DNA of 64,000 nt from Ptychodera flava (Eukaryota > Hemichordata > Enteropneusta > Ptychoderidae): NCBI RefSeq assembly GCF_041260155.1, contig NC_091942.1:258001-322000 (forward strand). The letters are read 5' to 3'. Position 1 is the first letter of the stretch. Each line of letters opens with the position of its first letter. Below the pieces are notes generated by a model. It had not been told where the DNA came from. It ran no database searches and was given only the letters and a program-made list of their open reading frames with translations. The position numbers and the translations under genes are program-made. This document shows, one piece after another, positions 53,402-64,000 of the stretch.

Positions 53402-56042
53402 CTAGTAAAGGGAAAGCAACTCCACTTCATATTTGGGTTGTTTGCGTTTTGTGTGTGATATTGTGTATAATATAAGTGTATATCATGTTTGGCTGTTTTG
53501 TGTAAAATGTTGCTCAGCCATGGCGAGACGTACCCGTAATCTACATGTCTTGACGTACCCGTAATCTACGTGTCTTGTGTTTATCCGCACTGGAGCGGAG
53601 AGATTGCTGTGACACTACGATACTTTGGCGCTACGTTTCGAAAACAGAGTTTTCTTTGGTCAGTTGGGTACACACTTGGAGATAGGTTCGGATTAGAGAG
53701 AGACAGAATGGCCGGAGAGAGCTTTGTATTGTGTCTTAGTATGACCAAGTTCAAAGATAAAAAAGGAAACACATAAACAAGAATCATAGAATGACAAAAA
53801 TAACGAAAAGTCACAATTGAACAAAATTGAGCACTGCATCAAACAACTCAGATTCATTAAGAACCTATCAACACACAAACTCACCAACATTGAAATCAAC
53901 GTACTTAGCAAAGGCTTAAAATTCATTCCCACAACAAATCGTCCAACAGAATCCACCTGTTAGGGGTCATAAAATATACATTCCGAAAATGAGACTCCGA
54001 TATATCATGAGACACAGACCGTACAACACCCAGTCAAAATGAACTCGAAATTGATCCCACATACAACCGAGAACACAAAACTAGAAAATTATTTGGAAGC
54101 AACAAAATTGGCTATTGTTAACACACCTATTAGAAACACAAAAAAAGCAACATGACACGTGCAGAACAAATAGTGTTCAAAACGCTATCAAAAAACAAGA
54201 AGATAACCATCAAACCTTTGATAAAGGACGGGGGACAGCAATTTAAACACTGATGATTACATAAGGGAATGTCAACTTAACGATCAACAATACTACACAA
54301 AATTGGCAACAGATGACACAAAAAATACAATAGAAGACATACCGGTACACAATCTCATAACAGAAATGTACAATGAAAAACACATTGACCATCACACATA
54401 TGAATATTTGAATCCAGTCGATAGAAAAATAAGAACACCACTTTGGTACCTTCTACCGACAATACACAAAGTGCCGCCACCAGGAGCTATGTTCGTAGTA
54501 CGGCAATCATAAGTGGATGCTCCAGTCCAACATTTCACATATCAGAATTCATTGACCATTTTCTCAAACAAATCGTCAAGAAAGAACCAACATACATCAA
54601 AGACAACAGACTTTATACGGAAAATTGAGACAATCAAAGTTCCGGCCAAAGCGACACTAGTAACACTGGATGTAATTTCCATGTACACGAATACACCACA
54701 TGATGAGGTAATTGAATCAATCGGCAGAGCATTAAATCAAGTAGATCATCAAACAGTTCACATAATCAAGCAACCACCAACGAAACACATGATAGCTCTG
54801 CTAGAAGTAATCTTAAAAAAACAACACATTCGAATTCAACGATGAATTCTACTGGTAAATATGGGGATGCTCGATGGGGTCCCTGTCTTCTCCAGAAATA
54901 GCAGATATTACATTTCATGAGACAGAAACAAGAATAATACAGAAACACAAACAACAAATATCGACCTGGCTGAGGTTTAGGGAAGATGTTTTTCTGATTT
55001 TCATCGGAATACAACACGAACTCAATGAATTCATATCAAACATCAACAAAATGCATCCTACTTTCAATTTTTCGTTTGAAAGCTCCTCTCAAGAATCACA
55101 TATTTAGACTTATCTACAAAGGTCGTCGATACAACAAAGAGAATATTCTTGACATCAACACACACACAAAGCCAACAGATACATTTCAATTCTTACAAAG
55201 AAACTTATGCCATCCGGCAGCAACATTCAAAGGTCTGATCAAAGGTGAATCATTACGATACATCAGAACATGTAAGAACGAAATCGATTTTACACAAAAA
55301 GTCACACAATTTAGTGAAAAATTACAAGACCGACAATACAAATAAATTAAATAGAAAGCATTATCAGAGAGACAGATCATAAAAGCAGAAAAAGACTGCT
55401 TGAACAACAAAAAGAAAGAAATAACGCCACCAACAATACCAACATATAGCCTGTTCATAGAAACGACAAAAATCAAGCAAGCCCTGACAGAAAACTGGAG
55501 TGAACTTGAAAAAGACGAAACACTAAAAAAACTGTTCCAAAACCAACCTATAATCGCATATATTTATTAGAAGGAACAGAAATATAGGTGACACACTTAT
55601 AAGCGCCAGACTTCACAAAAACTACAATAGCTCAAACTCAGGGTCACACGAACCTACACAAACACAACGAGATCAAACTGTAGACATTCTAGCTTCCCTA
55701 CTTGTGAACAACAAACGTAAGTGGAACAACATATTAGCAAATTAAAAAATCTAACAATCAATCAATTGTGCTCACCAATCAAAAATGAATTTTAAGTGGC
55801 TGATGAAGAAAACTCTGTTTTCGAAACGTAGCGCCAAAGGATCGTAGTGTCACAGCAATCTCTCCGCGCCAGTGCGGATTAACACAAGACACGTAGATTA
55901 CGGGTACGTCTCGCCATGGCTAAGCAACATTTTACATAAAACAGCCAAACATGATATACACTTATATTATACACAATATCATTCACAAAACGCAAACAAC
56001 CCAAATATGAACGATGTGTGGAGTTGCTTTCCCTTTACTACC
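53402..56042 (+). mobile_element. Penelope-like element (PLE), decayed, with terminal inverted repeats
   Basis: Inverted repeats of about 250 bp (53402-53662 and 55800-56042) bracket a broken PLE reverse-transcriptase ORF. N-terminal signature NVLSKGLKFIPTT lies near 53900. DDYIRECQLNDQQYYTKL (about 54255-54310) follows, then LWYLLPTIHK and LVTLDVISMYTNTPHDE. Next come MGSLSSPEIADITFHETETR and the palm motif RFREDVFLIF, then THTKPTDTFQFLQRNLCHPA. The thumb-side end GDTLISARLHKNYN lies near 55590. Multiple stops and frameshifts are present. No GIY-YIG endonuclease or Cys-rich linker is visible before the right repeat. Confidence 0.88.
55800..55830 (+). ncRNA. Hammerhead ribozyme core in the PLE terminal repeat
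   Basis: CTGATGA (55800-55806) is followed by a perfect 6-bp stem (GAAAAC/GTTTTC, loop TCT) and GAAAC (55823-55827), the conserved type-I hammerhead core. ACG after GAA could pair with CGT at about 55842-55846 to form a 3-bp stem III. Stem I pairing is poor. The opposite repeat keeps the stem (53640-53655) but reads CTGACCA in place of CTGATGA, so only the right copy has an intact core. PLEs are known to carry hammerheads in their terminal repeats. Confidence 0.65.
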
Positions 56043-57249
56043 AATACTATTTAATTCCCATGTGATCTGTACACCTTCCAGGAGACTTTAAAGCCCCTCT
56101 CCCTTTGCTCGGCTCTCCCGCGCTGGCACACTTTGTCAATTCAGGCGCGGCTGTTTATCTACAATTTGGGTAAAATAAACAGCATTTGGGAAACTGGTAA
56201 TTTTACAATTACCAGCTAGTATTGAACCTCATGTTGAGTTTCACAACTATGGTGACAACCAGTGTACCCTGGTAACACAATATCAACACACTAGATATAA
56301 CTAGACTTCAAACCAGGTTGACTGTGTTTGATATGAATAAACCGCCAATCTTTTATAGGACAAATGTTATAAAAAATGCGTAAGTTCAGCCGGTGGCTTT
56401 TAATGTGAAATAGGGAATAGGTTATTGGCAAATTGACAGCCAAAAACAAAATGGATGCAGATTCTGTATTAGTTATACTGAGATTACTTTCAATATATTT
56501 CACACCATATATGTTAGCATCTTGCAAAATTAGACCAGTATTGATTGGAAGGTGAAGTGTGTTTGTGTACCATTGTTTTACCCTTAAATTCAGACTTGTG
56601 TGCCTATTTTATTAATAACTACAATTGGAAATGCCCTAAAAATGTTGGAAATTAGAAGAGAATGTACAGTTTATAAGAAATAAAAAAAGTATTGTCCAAA
56701 TCGGACTGATATCGCGTAATATGTGGTCATAAGTGTTGATTCCATAATACCGGGGGCGGCCATTTTGGATTTATGCAAATTAGGCATTGTTCCACTCCTT
56801 GTGTATTTATCTATTTACTTATTAGTTATTTATTATTTATTTATTTAACATTACAGACATTTGCACCTTATAAAATCATGAAACAAGTATTGATTAGAAG
56901 ACATAGTGTGTGAGAATACCATTGTTTTACAATTATGTTCCTGTTTTGTAAATAAAAACAATGGAATTTTTGTAAACATGTCTAAAATATGATGAAAATG
57001 TACAAGGTACATGGAAATAAAAAAAAATTACCAAAATCGGACCAATATTGGGCAGTAAGTGGCCAAAAGCATTGAACCTATAATACCGGGGCGGCCATTT
57101 TGAATTTATGCAAATTAGGCACTTTTCCACTCCTTGGATTTTGGAAGACTTTTGATATGTTTTTCTATGGGTTTTTCTGAGGTGAGTAGTGAAAAAATAA
57201 ATTCTGTTGCAATTTGTGGTGGGTCATTTCATATTTTGACTGGACTATT

Positions 57250-58190
57250 TCTGGTCCGCCCATCACACTGTTATGTCTGTTTCCCCTCTATTTTCCGAAA
57301 AATTCTTAGTAAATTACAAATTCAGTCTCAAAAGTTTTGAGTAAATTTCAAAATTGATTGTATTAATTAAATTGTCAGTTATTAACAAATTCCTTTTGTA
57401 TGCCAATACAGCTCATCTCAGAACCGGACATACTTATATACACACAAGATTTGGCAACACCCTGACAATTAAATAATCTTCAACAGCACTGATTTACATT
57501 TACAAATTATTCTATGTGAAGTAATTCTTCAATTGCAGATACTATGACAGAAGAGTTCAGCACTGCCAAGATATGAGTATAGCACACTGAATTTTGAACC
57601 AGAGTTATGAAAATGACTGAACTGTGTCACAATAAGTTTCTTTTTATTGAATTAAATCAATTGTTTCATTTTTATCTAAGATTGTCGAGACTAAGTTAAG
57701 GATATTAGTAACTTTAAACAGGAAAACATACCAATAAGTGGAAAGGATCAAAAGAAATCAACCTATTTCTTTACATATTACAAAACCAGAAAGTAACACA
57801 TAATTCTAATTTAAGTGATTTAAGGCTACTTTTACAAGCTTACTTGTCAATGTTTGATGATGGAAAGAAATTCAAAATATAACTAACTTAAACAATAATT
57901 ATAAAAAATACCGCAATTAGACGGTGTCGCTCAAATTTGATCAGAATTGGTATATACCAGTATGGGTACCAAAGATCAACAATAAATGTTGTTTCTATCT
58001 GTTCAGTGCAGGAAAATTCTACGTTGATGTTATGACAATGATTTCTGCACAGTACAACCAGAAAAACAACAAGAAATATTTAAACCAGAAAAACAAGAAT
58101 GACAAAAGTAATAAGGTCTGAAACTTTAGGTACTGGGGGTCAACTTTAGCAACATGCATAGCAGAAAGGCAGCTGGCCCCCCTTAGTTTG
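57250..58190. other. No gene recognised
   Basis: AT-rich sequence with no recognised features. Confidence 0.4.
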
Positions 58191-58196
58191 ACCATA

Positions 58197-58241
58197 GACG
58201 GTCTTCCTCCCCTCTACTGACGGTCTTCCTCCCCTCTACTG
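58197..58241. repeat. Direct duplication of 23 bp
   Basis: GACGGTCTTCCTCCCCTCTA plus CTG occurs twice. Confidence 0.9.
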
Positions 58242-58785
58242 CATATGGTTTGAGCAGGTCTGTTAATATGTAACAGTTCAATGACAATGACAGGAAATGA
58301 CTCAAGTCAGTGGAGTAGCCTGTTTCAAGCCTGTTTGCAGAATTTTGCTTTTTCTTACCTCATTTGCACATTTTTGACACTGACGTGTTCATTTGAACAA
58401 ATTCACATCTCAACCCCTACATCTACCTGTACACCAAATACTGAGACGGTAGCTTTGGCGGTATGGGAGCCTTTGTGTGTGACGGACATACATCCGCACA
58501 TACCCACAAATATACAGACACAGACGCCACTTAGACTCATCATATAAGCTCTTTTTGGTATTTTATATAAAACCAAATATGAGCTAAAAACCACGAATAA
58601 ACCTCAAAAGCAACAAAAATCCAAGCATAACATTACACGATTGTTCAGAATGTTCATTTACAAAGTTCACTCAAAATGTACTTTGAAAACGATAGTATTT
58701 TGACAGCTGTTACCGCAGCTACTTTAATACTAAAAGTCTGTTGAAAAAGAGTACTAACTATCGTTGTTTTCAGGTCAACAAGTAC

Positions 58786-58880
58786 GGATAGTTTTCAATC
58801 GGATTCGAACCCACAACATACGGCATCAGTCGCCTAGCTGAGAGGCCTGAGACAGAACCAGTCGGCTAAATCTCCACTCC
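58786..58880 (-). mobile_element. tRNA-derived SINE, copy 1
   Basis: On the minus strand, TAGCCGACTGG (58858-58868) resembles a Pol III A box with one mismatch. GGTTCGAATCC (58801-58811) is a canonical B box about 46 bases further on. The pieces between do not fold as a normal tRNA, so I read this as the head of a tRNA-derived SINE. Confidence 0.7.
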
Positions 58881-59106
58881 AAAAAAGAGTGGTTCAATAG
58901 CCGGCTAAGTTGTTACATTTTTCTGACTGAGACCTTTCAACACGTTGTAGAGTTCGTGAAGCACTCACACACGCATGCTCACTATCATACATCGCACATA
59001 CACACTTTATCGAAGCGAAGAAACGAATTTCATCGCTTTAACTGGGCGAACGATAACCTCGGGGACAATTCTGTCCACCAGCAGTGTTACCGACCCAGGA
59101 AAGAAA

Positions 59107-59186
59107 ATACGGATAGTTTCAATCGGATTCGAACCACAAATACGGCATCAGTCGCCTAGCTGAGAGGCCCTGAGACAGAACCAGTG
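59107..59186 (-). mobile_element. tRNA-derived SINE, copy 2 (truncated at the A box)
   Basis: It repeats TACGGATAGTTTCAATCGGATTC... through GACAGAACCAGT of copy 1 with small deletions, and stops just where the A box should begin. Confidence 0.7.
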
Positions 59187-59199
59187 ATTTTGATTTGAT

Positions 59200-60310
59200 T
59201 GAATCAAAAACATGTGTCATTAAACAGTAAACCAACAACTGATAAATAAGTAATTTTTCTCAAGAGTAACTTGTAACGCCTCGCCTAAAAGAAAATTTCA
59301 TCCCGTTTCACAGAAACTGACTGCGTATTCGAGCGCCACGGCAATGAACGAACGGTCGGGGAATCCCCACGAAAATCGCTCACACGTACGTACTCGTCCG
59401 AAACATTGATTGTTCACTTTTTAGCTGCATGATTCACTTGCCAAAAATATTTTTATTTTGTAGATAAATAATTGAATTTCTATTTTTTTATTTCGTTTGT
59501 TAATGAAAAGTCATTTTAATGTTTTTAGATGCTTTAAAAATTTCAAAACCCGCTAAAAAACGACTATTTGGTTAAAATTCATACGAAAAACACGAAAACC
59601 AAGCTCGAATCATGGGCTATTTCTGTATGAATACTCTCAGTCTCTACTCTCGCCGATGCACGATTTTTGCACCGAAATTTTTCACTCATTTTCGTTGGTA
59701 TGACTTTGAAACTCCAGGAAGCGATTGAGAAGAAAGGGTCACCTTGAATTATTGAGGTTTTTGCTGATAATTTGCCAAATTAAATGAGAAAAAACACTAC
59801 GAAAATTTCCACACGCTTACACACTGAGTGTTTCAGAGGTTTGTGTGGTACAACATGTGATCATGGAGGTACACTGAGGTTTCTTGCACGGTCGCCGATG
59901 AAATGGGAAGCTGAAATTTTCGCTCGTAATTTTGCAAACGAAATCGTAAATCCACTCAAAACTTCGTATTTTTTTTACATATTTGAAACCCATGAGGAAC
60001 GTAATTCATTCTCCCCTGCACAGTAAAAAGGAGATCGAAACGACATGCATGTCAGACAAAGACCAAACGCACGCAAGATGTCCGTCCACATCCACCAATC
60101 TCGTAATTTACACTGACAGAACAAAACGAATTTGATCGAGCATGGACGTTCTAACGTAAATGCATCATTGTCTATCGCATTTTCATGTAAGCCAATACAC
60201 TCAAACGTACGCTCTAAGTCCAATTATAATGTCAATTCAACACGATACTATTTTCGTGATAGTGAGTGTGCAGCGCAATGGTATGCCATAGTCGTTAGAT
60301 AACACTGAAC
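59200..60310. other. No gene recognised; locally CpG-richer
   Basis: The stretch at about 59310-59400 has several CpGs (GAACGAACGGTCGGGG, CACACGTACGTACTCG) unlike its surroundings. It might be promoter-like, but no exon follows that I can identify. Confidence 0.3.
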
Positions 60311-60381
60311 ACGTGGTGTGACAAAATAGTTTTACGGAAGTGGTGATCACGTGGTGTGACAAAATAGTTTTACGGAAGTTG
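60311..60381. repeat. Direct duplication of about 38 bp
   Basis: CACGTGGTGTGACAAAATAG followed by TTTTACGGAAGT occurs twice. Confidence 0.92.
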
Positions 60382-60818
60382 TTGCCGGAAATGACGTCAA
60401 TTTTGCCTCTCCCAACCCTATAAGCTTCCTCAGTTACGTAACTTCGTCGCTAAAAAAAGAAAAAAACCTGTAAAATCACGCGTTTGAAACTTGGCATATG
60501 ATTTTTGCTTGAACGAGGATGTCTTTTATAATTTTTTTCCTTTTATATACATGTATATGATACATTTTCTGGAAATGTTGAGGCCAGTGTTTGACCACCC
60601 TGAACTTTTGAAAAACGCAAATTTAAAATGAAAAATATTTTGGAAAAAAAAATTCCTGCCCACCTACCTACTCTATTTTTGAAAACAATGTTATTGGATA
60701 AGCACAATTTATTTTTTTTGGCCTAATAACAGTATAGGTACACTGGCTAATTTGAAAAGTGGAACAAGTACGAATGTTTTGTAATGACGGTCTTACTGGG
60801 AATGCTTTGTTAGCATGA

Positions 60819-62155
60819 CAGTGTTCCCCAGGCAGTTTAGCGTAGCGGCCCCGCTACGCTTACACTTTGCCCCGCTACGCTTCCCATGTTCACTACGCTT
60901 TGGAAAGTTTCCGATACCCTTGTTTTGACTAGCTTCATTCACAGTTTGTCAACAAACAGTCCGTGTGAGTGGAGAACGTATATGTGAAAATGTGTGCACG
61001 CGTAGTGTGTTAAGTCACTAAAAGGCAAGCTTAGTGTGTGAAGTCGCTAAAAAGCAAGCGTGAAAAGGGAAGTGTCATTACTATTTACAATGAAACTTTG
61101 CCCAGTTTATTTCAATCAAGGGTGTGAACGACAGACACGAGGCAATCTGTGTAGTATCCGTCTTATCACGGGCAAAATGGTAGATGGAAAACACGGTCTT
61201 TGATCAACAATTAACAGCATGGCACTAAAGAAATAATACAAGCACTTGCTGGAAACTGCATTTAAACGGTGTAGAAACGTGCCTTCAGCACCATTTTTCA
61301 TCGAGACCAACGAAATCATGCCTCGCAAATCGGCAGCTCCAATGTTCAACATGAAGTCCTGGCTTATAGCAGCACGACCGACGTGGGGGGGGGGGGGGGG
61401 GGGGACGAGATTTTGTACGTAATCCAATAGTCGGGGTCACTTCTCTCGAGATGGTGACGAGAATGCTTTTCTCGGTCTATAGAATTCGTGTGCTGTGGTA
61501 TATATAATAAAAAAGGGTATTTTAAAAAGAAATTTTAATTATTTATCTCGTTTCTGAATAGTTTCGCTGATGCATTAACCTTTGCAAACTTCAACTTGCC
61601 CTCGACTTTACAGCGAGGTCACATTTGGTCCATTCAAAATGGCGGCTATCAAACTTGTTCACATTTCATTGTGGGAGCTAGTTGCTACGTTTCAACGATC
61701 AGTGTGGATCACGTACAGCAGCCGCTGCTGCACAAAAATCTTGCGAATCATTTCCAACAGTTTTATTTATTATTTGTGCGTTGTGAACAACCCAATAACC
61801 TCTTATCTGATCTGCTCGATTCGTGGATTTGTGACGGTGAGTCTTGCGCACGTACAGGTTTAGCTAATAGTGGACTGTGCGTGATCGAAGTCTGACATAG
61901 AATATTCGATTGGTCATACGACTTTGTGTCTTCTCTGGTGATCGTTCATAAGAAGAGCGAGAAATTTATGTGAGTTTTATTAATCAAATGTAAGAGTTTC
62001 ATATTTATTTTTTTCACATTCGTATGCTGTGCAAACTTTGCAAGAAGTACAATTTTTCATGTATATTTTCTCTATTTCTGTTGACTTATCAGGAATAAAA
62101 GTTTGGGCATATTTTTCAAGGAAAATACTATATGGTTTGACTCAATATTTTTGTA

Positions 62156-62207
<52 letters not shown>

Positions 62208-62313
62208 GTGTCTTTGCATATATTCAAATTCATGGTAATATTATGCAAATTATATATGTAAATGTTATGCAAATTAGCCGCTACCCTTCACCTTTTTCCT
62301 GGGGAGAACACTG
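60819..62313. mobile_element. TIR element, family C, copy 2, with 5-bp target duplication
   Basis: Ends CAGTGTTCCCCAGG and CCTGGGGAGAACACTG, flanked on both sides by CATGA (60814-60818, 62314-62318). The right subterminal part, ATGCAAATTAGCCGCTAC, is the inverse of the left subterminal part of copy 1 at 43656. Inside are a poly-G run (61386-61404), a YY1-like AAAATGGCGGC (61637-61647) and a GT run (62160-62206). A 99-codon frame (61596-61895) is of unknown meaning. Confidence 0.82.
62160..62206. repeat. (GT)n microsatellite
   Basis: About 23 GT units inside family C copy 2. Confidence 0.95.
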
Positions 62314-62321
62314 CATGATAT

Positions 62322-62702
62322 ATCAACCATAATTAGAACATCAACCATGGATTATCAAAATGCGACATCAGCCATGGATTATCAAATCACTATATCAACT
62401 ATGAATTATCAAATTACTACATTGTATATCAACCATGGATTATCAAATTACATGTACAATATCAACCATGGATTGTCAAATCATTACATCAACTACATGA
62501 ATGGGATTATCAAATTACTACATCAACCATGGATTATCAAATTACTACATCAACCATGGATAATCAAATCACTATATCAACCATGGATTATCAAATTACT
62601 ACATCAACCATGGATTATCAAATTACTACAGCAACCATGGATTATCAAATTACTACATCAACCATGGATTATCAAATTACTGCATCAACCATGGATTATC
62701 AC
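62322..62702. repeat. Minisatellite, period 27 bp, about 13 copies
   Basis: The unit CATCAACCATGGATTATCAA plus ATTACTA is repeated. The right-hand half is nearly perfect and the left-hand half irregular. Because 27 is a multiple of three, two frames stay open across it. Confidence 0.95.
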
Positions 62703-62709
62703 AGTATTG

Positions 62710-63587
62710 CGAGGTACATGTATTGCCTAAACACTCAAACAAACTGTTACTTTCTGTTGTGATCAACTACTTATAATCACCATACAGACAAAGATGGTTA
62801 ATTTCTCTGTTGACTGAAACTTCCCTAATAGAAAAGCGTGATTACTCATAATTTTATTCACTGCTTAGAATTGACCATTCGCAAACAAATCTTGGAATGT
62901 CACTTTTAGTTTTATTTTCTGTTGCAAAGTGGGACTTCTCCAGAGGATTGAAAGAGTTATAACTTGAGTGAGTCCTTTGTACAGGAGACTACTGGTTATA
63001 AAAGCTTACTTTTTTACTTGACATGCATACAAAATAAATTCCTTCCTTTTACAGTTTTGTGAAAACAATTATCTTTCTAGAGAGAGATGACATTTCACAA
63101 CTACCAAGTGAAAGGATGGCTAATCATTGATGCACTCAAAATTCAAAACTATTTCAAACAAGTAGCACAACTGATTCAAGATATCAGCAATGATAAGCCT
63201 ATCAGTGGTTCTGTATGAAGTTTGTAATTAAGATATACACTGTATTAAAACTAGGGGCGATGTCAAAAGTTGAATGTAGGATAAAAAAATTAATTCCCTT
63301 AGTTTCCCCCGAAACCCCCCCCCCCCCCATCCCCCTAGAAACTCAATCGACATATATTGAACCTATTGGCAGGCTCTTTCTATGTGAAGCGAAGCAAAGG
63401 ACCAGTCATTTATGGGGTGAAATAAAGAACGACTAAAACAACACTTCATTAACACTGAGAACACATTTTAATTTTGTGTTTTATCCAATTAAAATACAAC
63501 AATGTTAACAACAAACTTGAAGTTTATCGATGACTGAACAAGAACAATACAAATAAAATCCAGGTTTCTGCTTTCAAAGATGAGACC
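62710..63587. other. No gene recognised
   Basis: AT-rich sequence with a poly-C run at about 63317-63328. No coding pattern. Confidence 0.4.
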
Positions 63588-64000
63588 TTAAGGATGTACG
63601 ATCGGGTAAAATTAAAAGTAATGTCATTTCTCTAAATTGCCAATTTTTGGATTCTCCTTTGTAAGTATTATCAAAATGTTGTGATAAAATATACGGGTCA
63701 CCGCGATCGTTTTGTGAGATAAATGACCATGAATTTTGCCATTTGTGAGAAAAAATGCTGAGTCAGCATTTTTTCACCGATGCATTTTCTATGGACGAAA
63801 TAATTCAATGCTGTTTATCTCAAAATTTAGCGCGGTGACCAGATAATTTTATTTGATCAGTATTATTTATTTCTCTAGACTGAGCTTTGTGCAAATTTTC
63901 ATGAAAATGACATTAGTAGAAATTGATTTTCCAGCAAATTTCAATGTAATCCTATGGGAAGTGACAAATTCCACGCGCGCGTACCGCTCGTACATCCTTA
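63588..64000. mobile_element. Foldback MITE, probably with TTAA target, reaching the window end
   Basis: The left end TTAAGGATGTACGATCGG and right end CCGCTCGTACATCCTTA are inverted. The window stops where the second TTAA would complete. Inner segments are also inverted (GGTCACCGCGATCG...TTTTGTGAGATAAA against TTTATCTCAAAATTTAGCGC plus GGTGACC). The element is therefore mostly one long imperfect palindrome centred on 63762. Confidence 0.8.
63749..63775. promoter_or_regulatory. Perfect 27-bp palindrome containing a Maf-type site
   Basis: The centre TGCTGAGTCAGCA (63756-63768) equals the T-MARE consensus bound by Maf/AP-1 family bZIP dimers. It sits at the axis of the foldback MITE, so the symmetry may come from the element and have nothing to do with binding. 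Confidence 0.5.

Larger units (their letters stand above)
52815..57247. mobile_element. 4.4-kb structure with ~400-bp inverted repeats enclosing a Penelope-like element
   Basis: The left arm (52815-53235) starts AGTCCAGTCA and contains CCCACCACAAATTGCAACAG, then AAATGGCCGCC and CTTACTGCCCAATATTGG. The right arm (about 56850-57247) is its inverse, ending in TGACTGGACT. A partial extra copy of the arm sits at about 56535-56805. A TAAA run (53236-53345) and a mirrored TTTA-rich run (56806-56850) border the inner part. Confidence 0.8.

Noticed and set aside
53169..53430. Minus-strand hydrophobic frames resembling membrane proteins
   Set aside because: Translation of the AAAT/AGAT microsatellite.
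58786..58880. Functional tRNA gene
   Set aside because: A and B boxes are present but the intervening sequence does not form a normal cloverleaf, and a truncated second copy exists; a SINE is more likely.
61596..61895. 99-codon frame after an AAAATGGCGGC motif inside family C copy 2
   Set aside because: No family recognised, overlapping frames are equally open, and no splice or transcript evidence; left as an unassigned frame.
62322..62702. Possible CRISPR-like array
   Set aside because: Contiguous tandem repeat with no unique spacers, in a eukaryotic genome.

Overview
The window is animal nuclear DNA. It has split coding exons with GT-AG introns, one GC-AG intron and one minor-class (U12) AT-AC intron, LINE and Penelope-like retroelements, a tRNA-derived SINE, many terminal-inverted-repeat (TIR) elements and abundant micro- and minisatellites. 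The base composition is AT-rich and the repeats look like those of a marine invertebrate. I cannot name the species from sequence alone.

The one host gene I can support lies on the + strand at 6693-36773. It is a formin of the FMNL/FRL type, with about 25 coding exons and 1,145-1,162 residues. The order is: a low-complexity N-terminus; a GTPase-binding/FH3 (armadillo-like) region in exons 2-9; a coiled coil in exons 10-12; an acidic linker; a very short FH1 of about nine prolines; an FH2 actin-nucleation domain in exons 14-23; and a long final exon coding a polar tail with no DAD helix that I can recognise. Nearly every junction was placed by matching splice sites, reading phase and the family pattern. 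Three things stand out. The FH2 region contains an AT-AC intron with U12 signals (35274-35651). One coiled-coil intron begins with GC. One exon of the FH2 domain carries a single-base frameshift (about 31892-31897).

The introns of this gene are full of insertions. There are five copies of one ~200-bp MITE family, a foldback element with one of these MITEs nested in it, two LINEs (one apparently inside or beside the other) in intron 7, a 25-bp minisatellite directly after the GC donor, and CAT/CGT triplet runs inside the U12 intron.

Upstream (1-6692) are a LINE 3' end, a decayed minus-strand LINE, and a 1.3-kb TIR element with an 8-bp target duplication that carries a 147-bp tandem array. Downstream (37-64 kb) I find no host gene with confidence; the region is a mosaic of repeats. 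It holds tandem-array elements ending in AGTCCCCA/TGGGGACT, two members of a CAGKG-ended TIR family with 5-bp target duplications, a perfect 44-bp hairpin, two promoter-like modules with matching NRF1-type palindromes, a 4.4-kb structure with ~400-bp inverted repeats enclosing a decayed Penelope-like element with its own inverted repeats and a hammerhead-ribozyme core, a tRNA-derived SINE, a 27-bp minisatellite, and a foldback element centred on a perfect Maf-type palindrome at the window's end.
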